The translations under genes were made by a program, and so were the position numbers. This document shows, one piece after another, positions 48,553-58,044 of a stretch of 64,000 nucleotides of DNA; position 1 is the first letter of the stretch, and each line of letters starts with the position of its first letter. This DNA comes from Alteromonadaceae bacterium Bs31 (lineage in GTDB: Bacteria > Pseudomonadota > Gammaproteobacteria > Pseudomonadales > Cellvibrionaceae), in contig FXAI01000002.1 in NCBI GenBank assembly GCA_900177435.1, positions 495,033 through 559,032 of the forward strand, read 5' to 3'. The notes under the pieces were generated by a model that ran no database searches, was not told the origin of the DNA, and saw nothing but the letters and a program-made list of their open reading frames with translations.

Positions 48553-48756
48553 AGTGCCTTTCTTTTTACTCTTAATTTAGGGGGGTTAATAGGGGCCGCA
48601 ATTATGAGTGGTAATTATAGGTGGTAATAGATAGTAACGAATAGCTTCCTTTTTGTGTGAAGAAAGTTACTTTGCCACAATGGTATTTGTAGCAAATTGT
48701 ACTATGGGGTTTTTGAGTTGCTGGTTCTTACCCGGCTGCTTTTAATGTCGCTGTGC

Positions 48757-50142
48757 TCAGTGTATCTGCAATTTTTCAAGGCGGCGGTAAAAAGCACTGC
48801 GGCTTAAACCCAGCGAGCGGGCCGCATCGGACATATTACCCTTATGATAGCGGATTCGCCTTTCAATGGCTTGTTTTTCAATCTCTTCCAGGCTGGCAGT
48901 AGGCGGCAGGGCTGAGCTATCAAGGCTTTGGCCGCTGGTAGTTGCAGCCTTGTTTCTTAACTGCAGCTCGCACTCCGAGATGGTGTCGCCGGTACACAGG
49001 ATTACACTGCGTTCAACCACATGGGAGAGCTCGCGAATATTGCCTGGCCAGTCGTAACTTATCAGGCTGTCCAGAGCACCTGCTGAAAAAACAGGAGCGT
49101 GTTTTTTATTGGCGCAAGCCTTGTTTAGCAGCTGTTGTGCAAGATCAGCAATATCCTCCCTTCGTTCCCGCAAGGCGGGTACGTGAAGCTCAATACTGTT
49201 TAGGCGGTAGAGCAGGTCTTGTCGAAACAAGCCCTGGGTAAGCATTTCGCTTAGATCCGCGTTTGTGGCGCTAATCATACGTACGTCGGCGTGTTGGGTA
49301 ACGGAGGAGCCTACTTTCTCAAAATGTTTTTCCTCCAATACTCGCAGTAATTTGGCCTGCTGGCTTAAGGGTAAATTGCCAATTTCATCGAGAAAGAGGG
49401 TGCCTTTGTCTGCCAGCTCGAAACGACCAATGCGGGTATCTTTGGCATCGGTAAAAGCACCTTTTACATGACCAAACATATCGCTTTCAAACAGATTTTC
49501 ACTAATAGCGCCAGTATTTACCGATACCAGGCGAGCATCTTTTCGTGGCGAGCAGCGGTGAATGTAGCGAGCCAGTACATTTTTGCCTGTACCATTTTCG
49601 CCGGATATAAAAATGCTAAGTTCACTGTGGGCTACTTTATGCACGGTATCCAATAACGCTTGCATTGCAGCCGAATGAGCCACAAAGGGGAAGTCGTTAT
49701 TGTGTGCTAATTCTTGCTGTAGAAGATCGTTTTCCGAGCGCAGCTGCGCCTGGGCGCTTTTTTGTCGGCAGAGCTTTTCTTGGTTGTGAATAATGGAAAT
49801 TAGCCGCTTATTGTTCCAGGGCTTTTCAATAAAATCGTTGGCACCCGCCTGCAGGCATTGCACCGCTAAATCGATTGAGGACCAGCCAGTCATGGCCACG
49901 AGCGCCAGGTTTGGCTGCCAGTGCTGGAATTTTCGAATGAGTTCCAGGCCCTCTTTGCCGGATGTGGTATCGCTGCTGTAGTTCATATCCAGCAGTGCGA
50001 TATCAAGTGCATTTTTTTTTGCAATCTGCAGGGCTTGTTCGGGTGAGCTGGCACACTCAATGGTGTGCCCCTCGGTTTTAAGCAGCAGTTTTAAGGCGGT
50101 TAGAATTGCCTCGTCGTCGTCAACTATAAGAACCGTTGCCAT
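48757..50142 (-). CDS. sigma-54-dependent response regulator (NtrC family)
   Basis: The 461-residue activator has a receiver domain with acidic pocket VDDDE and phospho-acceptor Asp52 in LLDMNY. The AAA+ domain has Walker A GENGTGKN (canonical GESGTGKE is changed at two residues), the sigma-54 contact loop GAFTDA, and Walker B GTLFLDEIGNLP. A Fis-type HTH closes the protein (NMSDAARSLGLSRSAFYRRL). It lies 25 bases after the permease gene. The conserved GAFTDA loop means it should activate RNA polymerase with sigma-54; a matching promoter is seen upstream of the operon. Confidence 0.93.
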   Translation of the reverse strand: MATVLIVDDDEAILTALKLLLKTEGHTIECASSPEQALQIAKKNALDIALLDMNYSSDTTSGKEGLELIRKFQHWQPNLALVAMTGWSSIDLAVQCLQAGANDFIEKPWNNKRLISIIHNQEKLCRQKSAQAQLRSENDLLQQELAHNNDFPFVAHSAAMQALLDTVHKVAHSELSIFISGENGTGKNVLARYIHRCSPRKDARLVSVNTGAISENLFESDMFGHVKGAFTDAKDTRIGRFELADKGTLFLDEIGNLPLSQQAKLLRVLEEKHFEKVGSSVTQHADVRMISATNADLSEMLTQGLFRQDLLYRLNSIELHVPALRERREDIADLAQQLLNKACANKKHAPVFSAGALDSLISYDWPGNIRELSHVVERSVILCTGDTISECELQLRNKAATTSGQSLDSSALPPTASLEEIEKQAIERRIRYHKGNMSDAARSLGLSRSAFYRRLEKLQIH

Positions 50143-50167
50143 TATTTCCCTTTTTTAACGTGGAGTT

Positions 50168-52588
50168 CTATTCGTACCTTAGTGCTGAAGCGGGCGATTG
50201 CTGTAACACTTTAAGTAGAGGGATCATAGTAGCAGTAAATACCACCGCCGCAATTATGGCAGGCACCAGAAAGTACATCATCTGATATAAATCGGTAACA
50301 GCACCGAGATCCTGAACAAATAGTTGGGATAAGACGTAACCTAGCGGTACACCGATCACGGTACCTGCAGCGAGCTGCAAGGTGCTTTGATGCATCATCA
50401 GGCGTGTTATTGCACGGTCCGGAATGCCCAAGGCCCGCTTTATTCCTATTTCCTGAGTGCGTCGTTTAACGTGATTGGTCATCATGCCGTATATCCCTGT
50501 TGCCGCCATCACCAGCGCACTGAGTGCAAACAGCCCAAAAATGGTTCTAACAAACTCCTCGAAGGTACGGTCTTGTTTTGCCTGCACTGTAAAAGGGTTG
50601 GCGCGGTACAGTGGCGTGTTGGGGTCGATTTTAAGGGCAGCATGTTCCAGGTCGTCTTTGTAAAGCGCCGGGTCGCCCAGGGTTTTTAATACCACTGCCA
50701 TGGCGTCTCGGGGGTTTTGCGCAAAGGGCCGGTACATGTTGGGCGTTTTTTCCGCATCGAACATTTCATTCTGCACCACTTGTGGAACAACACCTATTAC
50801 GGTAATCCATTTTTTGGGCTTTTCCTTTTTATCTGAATAGGTGCGCAGCCTTTTACCAATTGCTGATTCGTTTGGCCAAAGCATACGGGCTAGCAGGTCA
50901 GAAACCACCACTACCTCGGGTGAATCACTTGTATCCCTTTCGTCAAACAGTCGACCTTCCAGTAAGCCTATGCCTAAGGTTTGCAGTGCGTCGGGGTACG
51001 CGGTAACGATGTTTGACCTAACGAGATCATTACCGTCGTAGCCTTGCCCCTCGGGCTCAATGCTTCTGTGAGTGCTCCACTCCATGGGTACGGCAGAAAT
51101 TAATGTTGCCGCTTCTACCCCTGGAATACGTTGCGCCTCGGCGAGTAGGCGATCAAAGTACGCCGTTTGCGCCTCCCCTTTTGAATAAAAATCTCTGTGG
51201 GGGTTTACCCTGCCAGAAATAAAATTCTCTAAAGAAACGCCGTAGCCCTTATTGATAGCCTGATGAATAATTATAAACTGAACGCCGGAAACGATCATTA
51301 GCGTGCATGACAGGGAAATTTGTAAACCTACCAGGGCCTTGCTTACCCAGCCGGACTTTTTGCCCAGGGATGTTTTTGATCCGTCTTTTAATATTTCATT
51401 AAAGGCACAGTTAGACGCGCGTATGGCAGGTATAAAGCCAGTTAATACGATGGTGCTGGCGATCACCAGCATGGCGACTAAAATGTTGTCCGCCTGCAGA
51501 GACATCTGAGCCCATTTTGGAAAATGGCCAGAGTTTGAGTTACTGGCAAAAAAGGCCATAGTGGTATCCAGGCCCCAGCCCGCCAGCAGAATAGCCAGCA
51601 AGCCGCCTGCGGAGCAAATAATAAAGGCCTCCCACATCATTTGAGAAATGAGCTTTTTACGGGGAGCGCCAAGAGCAAGGCGAATAGCGGTTTCTTTCAT
51701 GCGGCCGTTCGCTCGCGCCAGGAGCAGGTTGGCAACATTAATACAGCACAGCAGTAAAACGAACAAGGCTGCGCTTAGCATAATATAAAAGGTGGTAATA
51801 CCGCCGCTAATGTAGCTTATTTTGAGCGGAAGTATTCTGGGGGTTATTACCTGGCCGGGTATGGGGGCAAGCTCCGGGCTATTTGAGAATATGGATTCTA
51901 TTTCTTTTATTGCCTGATCTATTGCAACGCCCGGTTTTACTCGAGCATAGAAATGTATGCTGGGCGACTTTTTAAAAGGGATGTTGTTGGCATCTTGCTG
52001 CAGGGGTTGCCACAGCATATTGGGTGCAGGGTGCTCAACACCTGCAACGGTCACACCGATCACTTGTGTGCTTTTGCGATTAATTTTAATGCTGCGCCCA
52101 ATAATATCTTTATCGCCGCCAAAATGGTTTTGCCATATTTCATGGCTTAGAATCACCACCGGTAGCGAACCTGGGATATAGTCCTCTTTTGTAAGGGTTC
52201 TGCCTAATGCCACATCAATACCCGTAATGGCAAAGTAATCTCCTTTTACGTGCACGCCACTATAGCGAACAGATTTAAATTCATCTGCAAGTACTGCTGT
52301 TTCTGTGTCGAATGCGGATGTTAGTTCCAGCGTTTTACTTTCTTCACGTATTTTTTGATAATCGTGCAGCAAGGTCGAGCGCCATTCGTTATTCACCCGC
52401 CGCTGTATGTTTATAACGCGCTCGCCTTCGGGGAAATAAATGGGTTCGAACAGCAGGCTTTTAACAATGGTTAGTACATATATGCTTGATGCCAGGCCAA
52501 TGGTCATTACAGCGATGGTTAAAGCGCTGAAACTTCCGGCTTTCGCCAGGTTTCTAAGGGCGTAGCGTATATCGAATAGGATGTTCAT
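50168..52588 (-). CDS. MacB/ADOP-type ABC transporter permease
   Basis: The 806-residue protein has two FtsX-like halves. Each has a large extracytoplasmic MacB core domain (roughly residues 45-260 and 480-680) and helices at about 20-42, 285-310, 340-360, 380-400, 430-450, 690-710, 740-760 and 775-800. Conserved ANLLLARANGRMKETAIRLALGAPR and RRTQEIGIKRALGIP are coupling segments. The two-half architecture marks the ADOP permeases of mechanotransmission exporters. The start overlaps the end of the ATPase gene by four bases, so the two are translationally coupled. Confidence 0.92.
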   Translation of the reverse strand: MNILFDIRYALRNLAKAGSFSALTIAVMTIGLASSIYVLTIVKSLLFEPIYFPEGERVINIQRRVNNEWRSTLLHDYQKIREESKTLELTSAFDTETAVLADEFKSVRYSGVHVKGDYFAITGIDVALGRTLTKEDYIPGSLPVVILSHEIWQNHFGGDKDIIGRSIKINRKSTQVIGVTVAGVEHPAPNMLWQPLQQDANNIPFKKSPSIHFYARVKPGVAIDQAIKEIESIFSNSPELAPIPGQVITPRILPLKISYISGGITTFYIMLSAALFVLLLCCINVANLLLARANGRMKETAIRLALGAPRKKLISQMMWEAFIICSAGGLLAILLAGWGLDTTMAFFASNSNSGHFPKWAQMSLQADNILVAMLVIASTIVLTGFIPAIRASNCAFNEILKDGSKTSLGKKSGWVSKALVGLQISLSCTLMIVSGVQFIIIHQAINKGYGVSLENFISGRVNPHRDFYSKGEAQTAYFDRLLAEAQRIPGVEAATLISAVPMEWSTHRSIEPEGQGYDGNDLVRSNIVTAYPDALQTLGIGLLEGRLFDERDTSDSPEVVVVSDLLARMLWPNESAIGKRLRTYSDKKEKPKKWITVIGVVPQVVQNEMFDAEKTPNMYRPFAQNPRDAMAVVLKTLGDPALYKDDLEHAALKIDPNTPLYRANPFTVQAKQDRTFEEFVRTIFGLFALSALVMAATGIYGMMTNHVKRRTQEIGIKRALGIPDRAITRLMMHQSTLQLAAGTVIGVPLGYVLSQLFVQDLGAVTDLYQMMYFLVPAIIAAVVFTATMIPLLKVLQQSPASALRYE

Positions 52589-53328
52589 GCGGTGGCCTCT
52601 ATATCGGCCATAAAGTCGTTAACTGCTGCGCGTGGGTTTTGTTCGTCGGCCACTATTTGCCCGTCTATCATGTGTACGCTGCGTTGGGTTGCTGCAGCGT
52701 AGTTTGGATCGTGGGTAACGATGCAAATGGTGCAGCCGGTATTATGCAGTTTACTTAGCAGTTCCATAACCGCTTTTGCATTTTTAGTGTCCAGGTTACC
52801 GGTAGGTTCGTCGGCGAGTAATAGTGATGGTTTGCCGGCAATGGCGCGGGCTACCGCTACGCGCTGTTGTTGCCCGCCAGAAAGCTGTGCCGGGTAATGA
52901 TTCATTCTATGCGACATGCCTACTTGCTCGAGGGCCTCTTTTGCCAGCGCGTCTTTTTCGTTATTTTTTAAATCTGAGCGATAGCTGAGTGGCAGAAGAA
53001 CATTTTCCCAAACAGACATGTCACTAATTAAATTAAATGACTGAAAAATAAAACCGATCTCTTTGTTGCGAATATGAGAGCGCTGTTTTGTACTGAGATT
53101 CATGCTTGGCTGAGAGGCCAGTTGATAGTTGCCACTGCTGGCGGTGTCCAGCAAGCCCAGCACAGACAGCAAAGTAGATTTGCCGCAGCCGGAAGGGCCG
53201 GTTATGGCAAGATATTCGCCTTCGTGAATAGTCAGGTTTATGTTGCTTAGCGCGTGGGTTTCAACATCGTCGGAATAAAATACTTTGTTTATAGATTCCA
53301 TGGATATCAAAGGCTTGTTCATGTTCAA
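52585..53328 (-). CDS. MacB/LolD-type ABC transporter ATPase
   Basis: The 247-residue ATPase has Walker A GPSGCGKST (44-52), the Q-loop in IGFIFQSFNL, signature LSGGQQQRVAVARA, Walker B LLLADEPTGNLD, and the H-loop IVTHD. It resembles ATPases that drive lipoprotein release or macrolide/peptide export through a tripartite pump. It is 84 bases downstream of the adaptor gene and overlaps the permease gene. Confidence 0.94.
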   Translation of the reverse strand: MNMNKPLISMESINKVFYSDDVETHALSNINLTIHEGEYLAITGPSGCGKSTLLSVLGLLDTASSGNYQLASQPSMNLSTKQRSHIRNKEIGFIFQSFNLISDMSVWENVLLPLSYRSDLKNNEKDALAKEALEQVGMSHRMNHYPAQLSGGQQQRVAVARAIAGKPSLLLADEPTGNLDTKNAKAVMELLSKLHNTGCTICIVTHDPNYAAATQRSVHMIDGQIVADEQNPRAAVNDFMADIEATA

Positions 53329-53412
53329 CTCCGTGTTGATTTTATATTGAATGATTTTCGAGCATATTCATTAGTACTCGTCGCCGTAAAATTCAGCTAA
53401 GGGCGTGTTGCG

Positions 53413-54672
53413 CTAATTGCTTAGCGCCAAAATACTGTATTTGTCAAAATCAGCCTGGTCGGAAACAATAATTCTGTCACCTGCATTTATGCCGGATTTA
53501 ATTTCGATTTTACTGGCAGAGCCTTTGCCAAATTCAATTAAAGTTTTTCTGGCCCTGTTACCATTGTCTTCCAGTTTAAAAAGACGCATTTGCTGATTGA
53601 TCTGGGAAAACGCGGGGCGCTCCACGTACAGTGTGTTTTCCATTGAGGCAACCATAATCTCGGCATCTACGGTAAGGTCTGGTCGCGCCTCGGCGGGAAG
53701 CCCTTCCACGAATCTAACATCAACCTCTACCGTTCCTTCGATAACCGAAGGCGAAACACGCTCGACAATGCCCCGGTTTTTGGTTTTACGTGTGTCGATA
53801 ATAACTTCTTGACCAAGTGCGACATTGTGAACCTGATATTCGGGCACCTCGATTCGTGCCAACAAGCTATCCTGCTTTACCAGAACGGCAATATTGCCGC
53901 CCGCCTGAATAAGCTGGCCAAGCTCGATGGCAACATCCTGTACCACGCTGTCGATACTGGCGCGCACGGTAAGTTCGGCGACCTGCTGTTTGGCGCGGGC
54001 CAATTGTTTTATCATTTTATTGAGACGCGCTTTACTCGCTTCCACTTGCGCCTGAAAATTACGCTGCAGGTTAGCTGTTCGGCTTTGTTCAATTTGCCAG
54101 CCCTGTTTGCGTTGTTCGGTTTCCATTCGAATGGTTTCAAACTCAATTTCTGAAATAGAACTTAAACTGCGCGCTTTTAACTTGAGTTGTGCGGCATAGG
54201 TAAGAGAAGAGCTTTCGTAGAGGTTTTTGGCATTGAGTTCCGCCATTTGCTGATCGAGAACACGGGATTCCAGCGTGCTAAGCTCTGCTCGCATCTGAGC
54301 TTCTGTGGCCTCTATATCCCACTGTAAGTCGTCTAGGCTTTGTAGCAGTTTGGGGTTACTCAGCACGGCAATAATGTCCCCGGTTTTTACCTGCGCGCCT
54401 GGTTGCAGCAATACACGTTCTACTCGCCCGCCTACCTCTGCAGCCAGCCAGCGGATATCAACCGGTATGAGAGAGCCGGGCGCACGAACAACAATATCAA
54501 AGTCGCCTTTCTGCACCGTTGCTATGCGAAGCAACTCGCGATCGACAGTCTTGCCCGCCGGGCCGCTAAGGCCATAGACATACAAGGCCGAGAGGGTAGC
54601 GCCGACAGCAGCAATAGCGATCAGCCATCGATAGAGGGAATTTGATTTGGGTTTCTCTCGTACGATGTCCAT
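53413..54672 (-). CDS. periplasmic adaptor subunit (HlyD/MacA family)
   Basis: The 419-residue membrane-fusion protein has an N-terminal membrane anchor (about residues 15-33), a lipoyl half-motif GRVERVLLQPGAQVKTGDIIAVL, a long coiled-coil hairpin (about 120-235), the second lipoyl half ASIDSVVQDVAIELGQLIQAG, and beta-barrel and membrane-proximal domains ending near the C-terminus. It would link the ABC permease to an outer-membrane channel, which is not encoded nearby. First gene of the operon. Confidence 0.92.
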   Translation of the reverse strand: MDIVREKPKSNSLYRWLIAIAAVGATLSALYVYGLSGPAGKTVDRELLRIATVQKGDFDIVVRAPGSLIPVDIRWLAAEVGGRVERVLLQPGAQVKTGDIIAVLSNPKLLQSLDDLQWDIEATEAQMRAELSTLESRVLDQQMAELNAKNLYESSSLTYAAQLKLKARSLSSISEIEFETIRMETEQRKQGWQIEQSRTANLQRNFQAQVEASKARLNKMIKQLARAKQQVAELTVRASIDSVVQDVAIELGQLIQAGGNIAVLVKQDSLLARIEVPEYQVHNVALGQEVIIDTRKTKNRGIVERVSPSVIEGTVEVDVRFVEGLPAEARPDLTVDAEIMVASMENTLYVERPAFSQINQQMRLFKLEDNGNRARKTLIEFGKGSASKIEIKSGINAGDRIIVSDQADFDKYSILALSN

Positions 54673-54735
54673 TTCCGGGCCTCTTCATGAGTAGTGGTTT
54701 ATCAAAGGTACTTGCGTTTGGAGAACCTTGTTATT

Positions 54736-54751
54736 ACAAAATCTTTGCCAA
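54736..54751 (-). promoter_or_regulatory. probable sigma-54 (-24/-12) promoter
   Basis: On the minus strand the sequence reads TTGGCAAAGATTTTGT. It matches the TGGCA-N-TTGC pattern with correct GG-to-G spacing; the one clear mismatch is T for C in the -12 element. The start site would be about 50 bases before the adaptor gene's start codon. The operon encodes a sigma-54 activator, which supports the call. Confidence 0.55.
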
Positions 54752-54813
54752 GCCTAAAAACGCCCATTAAAACAAAGGTTTAGGCGTGTTAGCCCTGGTG
54801 TAGCCAGGAACAC

Positions 54814-54866
54814 CTGTTTCGATAATGGGACAGGGCAGGGAAATGACTGTAGCGGAAATGGGACAG
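54814..54866. promoter_or_regulatory. two tandem dyad sites, possible enhancer for the NtrC-type regulator
   Basis: Two 20-base elements of the form CTGT-N12-ACAG begin at 54814 and 54847, exactly 33 bases (about three helical turns) apart, and share AATGGGACAG in their right halves. They lie 65-115 bases upstream of the -24 box, the usual distance for sigma-54 enhancer sites. A further hyphenated GTGTT/AACAC dyad lies at 54786-54813. The rest of 54867-55163 holds an ACGCCT/AGGCGT hairpin followed by T6 and no gene. Confidence 0.5.
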
Positions 54867-55163
54867 ATATAGGGGCAGTGCTGAACGCCTGTTGGCAAGG
54901 CGTGTTTGATTTTTTGGGGCCACTTGTGGCTGAGAGCAACAGGAAAAGGTAACAGGAAAAGGCAAGAGCAAAGTGTATAGATGAAAAAGTTAGCCGGTAA
55001 AACCCAACAGTAAGCAAGTGTTGCTACCTTAACAATCTGTATTGGTGTTTTACCCCGTGCTTAAGCTGTGATCAAATTAGAAAGCTTATAGTGTTCACAA
55101 AAAGAACGGCATGTAAGCTGAGGTATAGGCTACGGTTTTAGCGGCATATAAAAAGAGGGCACA

Positions 55164-56498
55164 ATGACTGTTATTAAATACTGTTTTTGGGGGTGCCTAC
55201 TGCTACTGAGTGGGGCCTGGTTGCTATCCGACACCATCATTCCAAGCCCCTTCACCTATTTTTCGTTCCGTTCTGTATTTGTTCAGTACACCGGGGTAAT
55301 TTGCATGGGCTCGATGAGCATTGCGATGATACTGGCGCTAAGGTCAAAGCGCATTGAGCGCTTGCTGAACGGGCTGGACAAAATGTATCGCTTGCACAAA
55401 TGGCTGGGCATAGCAGTACTGGTAACAGCGATTCTCCACTGGTGGTGGGCCAAGGGTACCAAATGGATGGTTGGTTGGGGTTGGCTAAGCAAGCCCGAGC
55501 GGAAGCCCCGAGGGGAGCAGATATTTTCTCCCCTCGAGCAATGGCTAAGGAGCCAGCGAGGCCTTGCCGAGTTAGTGGGAGAGTGGGCGTTCTATGCGGT
55601 GTTTATTCTTATTGTGTTGGCGCTTATAAAACGCTTCCCCTATCGCCTGTTTAGAAAAACCCACAACTGGCTAAGCATTACCTACCTGGTATTTGTTTTT
55701 CACACCCTTGTACTTACCAAATTTACTTATTGGTTGCAGCCTGTTGGCATAATTACAGCCGTGTTACTGTTAGCTGGCACAGCATCGGCCTTGGTGGTTT
55801 TAAGTGGCCGCATAGGCTATGGGCGCAAAGTGCAAGGGCATATTGAGTCGCTAGCGTACTACCCCGGTTTGAGTGTTATCGAAGGCAAAATAAAAGTAGA
55901 CAGTAATTGGAAAGGCCACGCCCCTGGCCAGTTCGCTTTTGTTACCTCCAGTAAACGCGAGGGAGCACACCCTTACACAATCGCTTCTGCATGGGATGCA
56001 GAGGAGCGTACGCTAAGGTTTATTACCAAAGCGCTGGGAGTATGGACCAGTGGGCTACGGGAGTGGCTGAAAGTGGGTATGCCCGTTTCCGTGGAAGGGC
56101 CATATGGATGCTTTGATTTTACCGATAGCCATTCTCGCCAGATCTGGATAGGTGGGGGTATAGGTATTACACCTTTCATAGCGCGAATGAAATATTTGGC
56201 CAAATACCCCGCTGAGCAGAAGATTGATCTCTTTCATGCTACAAGGGATTATGACCAGGCTGCCATTGATAAACTGAATGCAGACGCAGAAGCAGCGGGT
56301 GTTAACTTACATTTAATTGTTACGCCAAGGGACGGCCGCCTCACGCCAGAACAGGTTCGCAGCACCGTAGCCGATTGGCAATCCGCCAGTGTTTGGTATT
56401 GCGGCCCTGTTGCTCTGGGGAAGATACTACGTAAGGATTGCCTGGCAAATGGCATAGCGCCAAAGGATTTTCATCAAGAACTATTCGACATGCGCTAA
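55164..56498 (+). CDS. ferric-reductase-like membrane flavoprotein
   Basis: The 444-residue protein combines a six-helix ferric reductase-like haem domain (helices from about residue 5 to 215, with His pairs in RLHKWLGIAVLVTAILHWWW and RKTHNWLSITYLVFVFHTLV) and a ferredoxin-NADP reductase-type cytoplasmic part: HPYTIAS binds flavin and IWIGGGIGITPFIARM binds NAD(P)H, with VWYCGP near the end. It should move electrons from NAD(P)H across the membrane. The acceptor (ferric iron or other) is unknown. It stands alone between the efflux operon and the cassette region. Confidence 0.9.
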   Translation: MTVIKYCFWGCLLLLSGAWLLSDTIIPSPFTYFSFRSVFVQYTGVICMGSMSIAMILALRSKRIERLLNGLDKMYRLHKWLGIAVLVTAILHWWWAKGTKWMVGWGWLSKPERKPRGEQIFSPLEQWLRSQRGLAELVGEWAFYAVFILIVLALIKRFPYRLFRKTHNWLSITYLVFVFHTLVLTKFTYWLQPVGIITAVLLLAGTASALVVLSGRIGYGRKVQGHIESLAYYPGLSVIEGKIKVDSNWKGHAPGQFAFVTSSKREGAHPYTIASAWDAEERTLRFITKALGVWTSGLREWLKVGMPVSVEGPYGCFDFTDSHSRQIWIGGGIGITPFIARMKYLAKYPAEQKIDLFHATRDYDQAAIDKLNADAEAAGVNLHLIVTPRDGRLTPEQVRSTVADWQSASVWYCGPVALGKILRKDCLANGIAPKDFHQELFDMR

Positions 56499-56967
56499 GG
56501 TGAACACTTACGGCTACAGTGATTGCAAGCCACGAAAACGCCATGGTTAATGAGAATAGTTTTAACAAGTGAGTAAAGTTGAGGAATGCTCACATACACA
56601 GGCCCTGGCAATAAAACGGTGTTTGGTCGACCGAATACCTATGAGCCTTTGCGACAACTATTTTTACGATTAATGTAAAGTTGCAGCGTAAATTGGGTAA
56701 TAGCGTCGATATACCGTAATAAGCCAAGGGCTAGGGAAATAGTCGGCTCGATGACGCACTATTTGGGCATTTACGGAATCTAGACGTATATATTGCCTGT
56801 TATCGAGTAAAGCCCGGTTGGCGCGGCTTGTGGAGTGGGGTATTTTTTTAAATGGGGAATATGTGTCGTTACGACTGACTATTCCCCTATATGTGTTGCC
56901 GCGACGTAGATTCAATTGTTAAGTTTTAATCGTAGTATCAATCATAACGTAATATTAGGAGAGCAAG
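56499..56967. other. intergenic region before the cassette cluster
   Basis: No gene is supported. A GTTAAGT that fits the integron core GTTRRRY lies at about 56919-56925, shortly before the DUF805 gene, and could be the left boundary of the first cassette. No integrase gene, attI or full attC was found here. Confidence 0.35.
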
Positions 56968-57309
56968 ATGAATTATTTTATAGATGCATTTAAGAAATAC
57001 GCTGACTTTTCAGGTCGTTCTAGGCGCAAAGAATACTGGATGTTTGTATTGTTCTATCTGATTATTTACATTGCATTAATAGTAGTTGATTCGGTTCTAG
57101 GAACAATGTTCTTAGCGTTAATATTTTCTCTTGTGTTATTGGTTCCAAGTATCAGTATCGCCGCAAGACGACTTCACGATACTGGTCGTAGCGGCTGGTG
57201 GCAGCTAATAGCACTGATTCCACTAATCGGCACTATCGTTCTAATAGTGTTTTTGGCCCAGGACAGCCATGCAGAAAATTCGTATGGTCCTTGCCCAAAA
57301 TCGGCATAA
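56968..57309 (+). CDS. DUF805 membrane protein, cassette-borne
   Basis: The 113-residue DUF805 protein starts with YFIDAFKKYADFSGRSRRKEYWMF, has three to four membrane helices, and carries RRLHDTGRSGWWQLIALIPLIG, the family's hallmark. The function is unknown. DUF805 genes are frequent cargo of chromosomal integrons. AGGAGAG precedes the ATG, and an attC-like site follows two bases after the stop, so the gene almost fills its cassette. Confidence 0.9.
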   Translation: MNYFIDAFKKYADFSGRSRRKEYWMFVLFYLIIYIALIVVDSVLGTMFLALIFSLVLLVPSISIAARRLHDTGRSGWWQLIALIPLIGTIVLIVFLAQDSHAENSYGPCPKSA

Positions 57310-57310
57310 A

Positions 57311-57393
57311 CGTAACAAACCAAGTCAAAGGGACTCATTTTGCTGTCGCTTCGCTCCAAAACGCAAAATGAGCCTCTGCTTGGGGCGTTATAC
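57311..57393. repeat. integron attC-like recombination site 1
   Basis: The site starts CGTAACAAACCAAG and ends CTTGGGGCGTTATAC, like the ends of Vibrio cholerae repeats. CCAAG/CTTGG pair, then CTCATTTTGC/GCAAAATGAG form a perfect ten-base inner stem around a ~25-base loop. Recombination would occur after G57387. It follows the DUF805 stop directly and precedes the GFA gene. Confidence 0.75.
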
Positions 57394-57412
57394 AAAGTAG
57401 AGGAATTCAACT

Positions 57413-57763
57413 ATGAGCAAAGAGTACAAAGGAAAGTGCCACTGCGGTTCAGTACAATTTAATGTAAGCGCAGATTTGAATAATAGTTTTAAATGTAATT
57501 GTTCGTTTTGCGTAAGAAGAGCATCAACACTTGTAAAGGTAGACGATTCAAAGTTTACGCTTGAAAGTAGCGAAAATGAATTGGGTAGTTATGGTTCAAG
57601 AGATTTCTCTGATCATTACTTTTGTAAAAACTGCGGTATCCAATGTTACACTCGCTTTAAAAATGAAAAAGGTTCAGGCGTAATGGTCAATGTAGGTTGT
57701 TTAGAGGGGGCAGATAGTTATTCTTTAAAACCTTCCATATTTGAGGGTGCGAACAAATTATAA
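57413..57763 (+). CDS. GFA/CENP-V family zinc protein, cassette-borne
   Basis: The 116-residue protein has the cysteine pattern CHCGS ... CNCSFC ... CKNCGIQC of the glutathione-dependent formaldehyde-activating (GFA/CENP-V) fold, which binds zinc. Most small members have no proven activity. It begins 25 bases after the core of attC site 1, with AGAGGAA as ribosome-binding site, and ends three bases before attC-like site 2. That layout is typical of a single-gene integron cassette. Confidence 0.88.
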   Translation: MSKEYKGKCHCGSVQFNVSADLNNSFKCNCSFCVRRASTLVKVDDSKFTLESSENELGSYGSRDFSDHYFCKNCGIQCYTRFKNEKGSGVMVNVGCLEGADSYSLKPSIFEGANKL

Positions 57764-57766
57764 GAT

Positions 57767-57880
57767 GCATAACAAGTGTATCTAGCAAGGACTTTTTGCC
57801 CTGCGTCCCGTTTTGGCGGATTCGCCGCTTTACACCAAAACTCCACTTCAACCAAAATGAAAATGACAAAGGCGTTAAAT
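57767..57880. repeat. integron attC-like recombination site 2
   Basis: Opens with GCATAAC and ends with GGCGTTAAAT, the last seven bases fitting the core GTTRRRY. GTTTTGG/CCAAAAC and a nested GGCG-GATT-CGCC hairpin form the inside. A closely related sequence recurs at 59971-60070, as expected for sites of one integron. The outer arms pair less well than in site 1. Confidence 0.65.
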
Positions 57881-58044
57881 GGCAAGGGTAGGTCGTTATG
57901 TTATTTTAGATAGGTAACCTAGATAATCAGGAAGAAATTACTTGGAATAATATCTACGCCAGTGAAATATACCCCAGTTTTTCAAGGTTAATTATCGGTT
58001 GTAAGTCCGGAGAGATCCCGCTAATACTCGATCCCTGCAGGGAT

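Noticed and set aside
54754..55017. Minus-strand frame upstream of the adaptor gene
   Set aside because: It overlaps the probable enhancer sites, lacks a ribosome-binding site and has no protein-like pattern.
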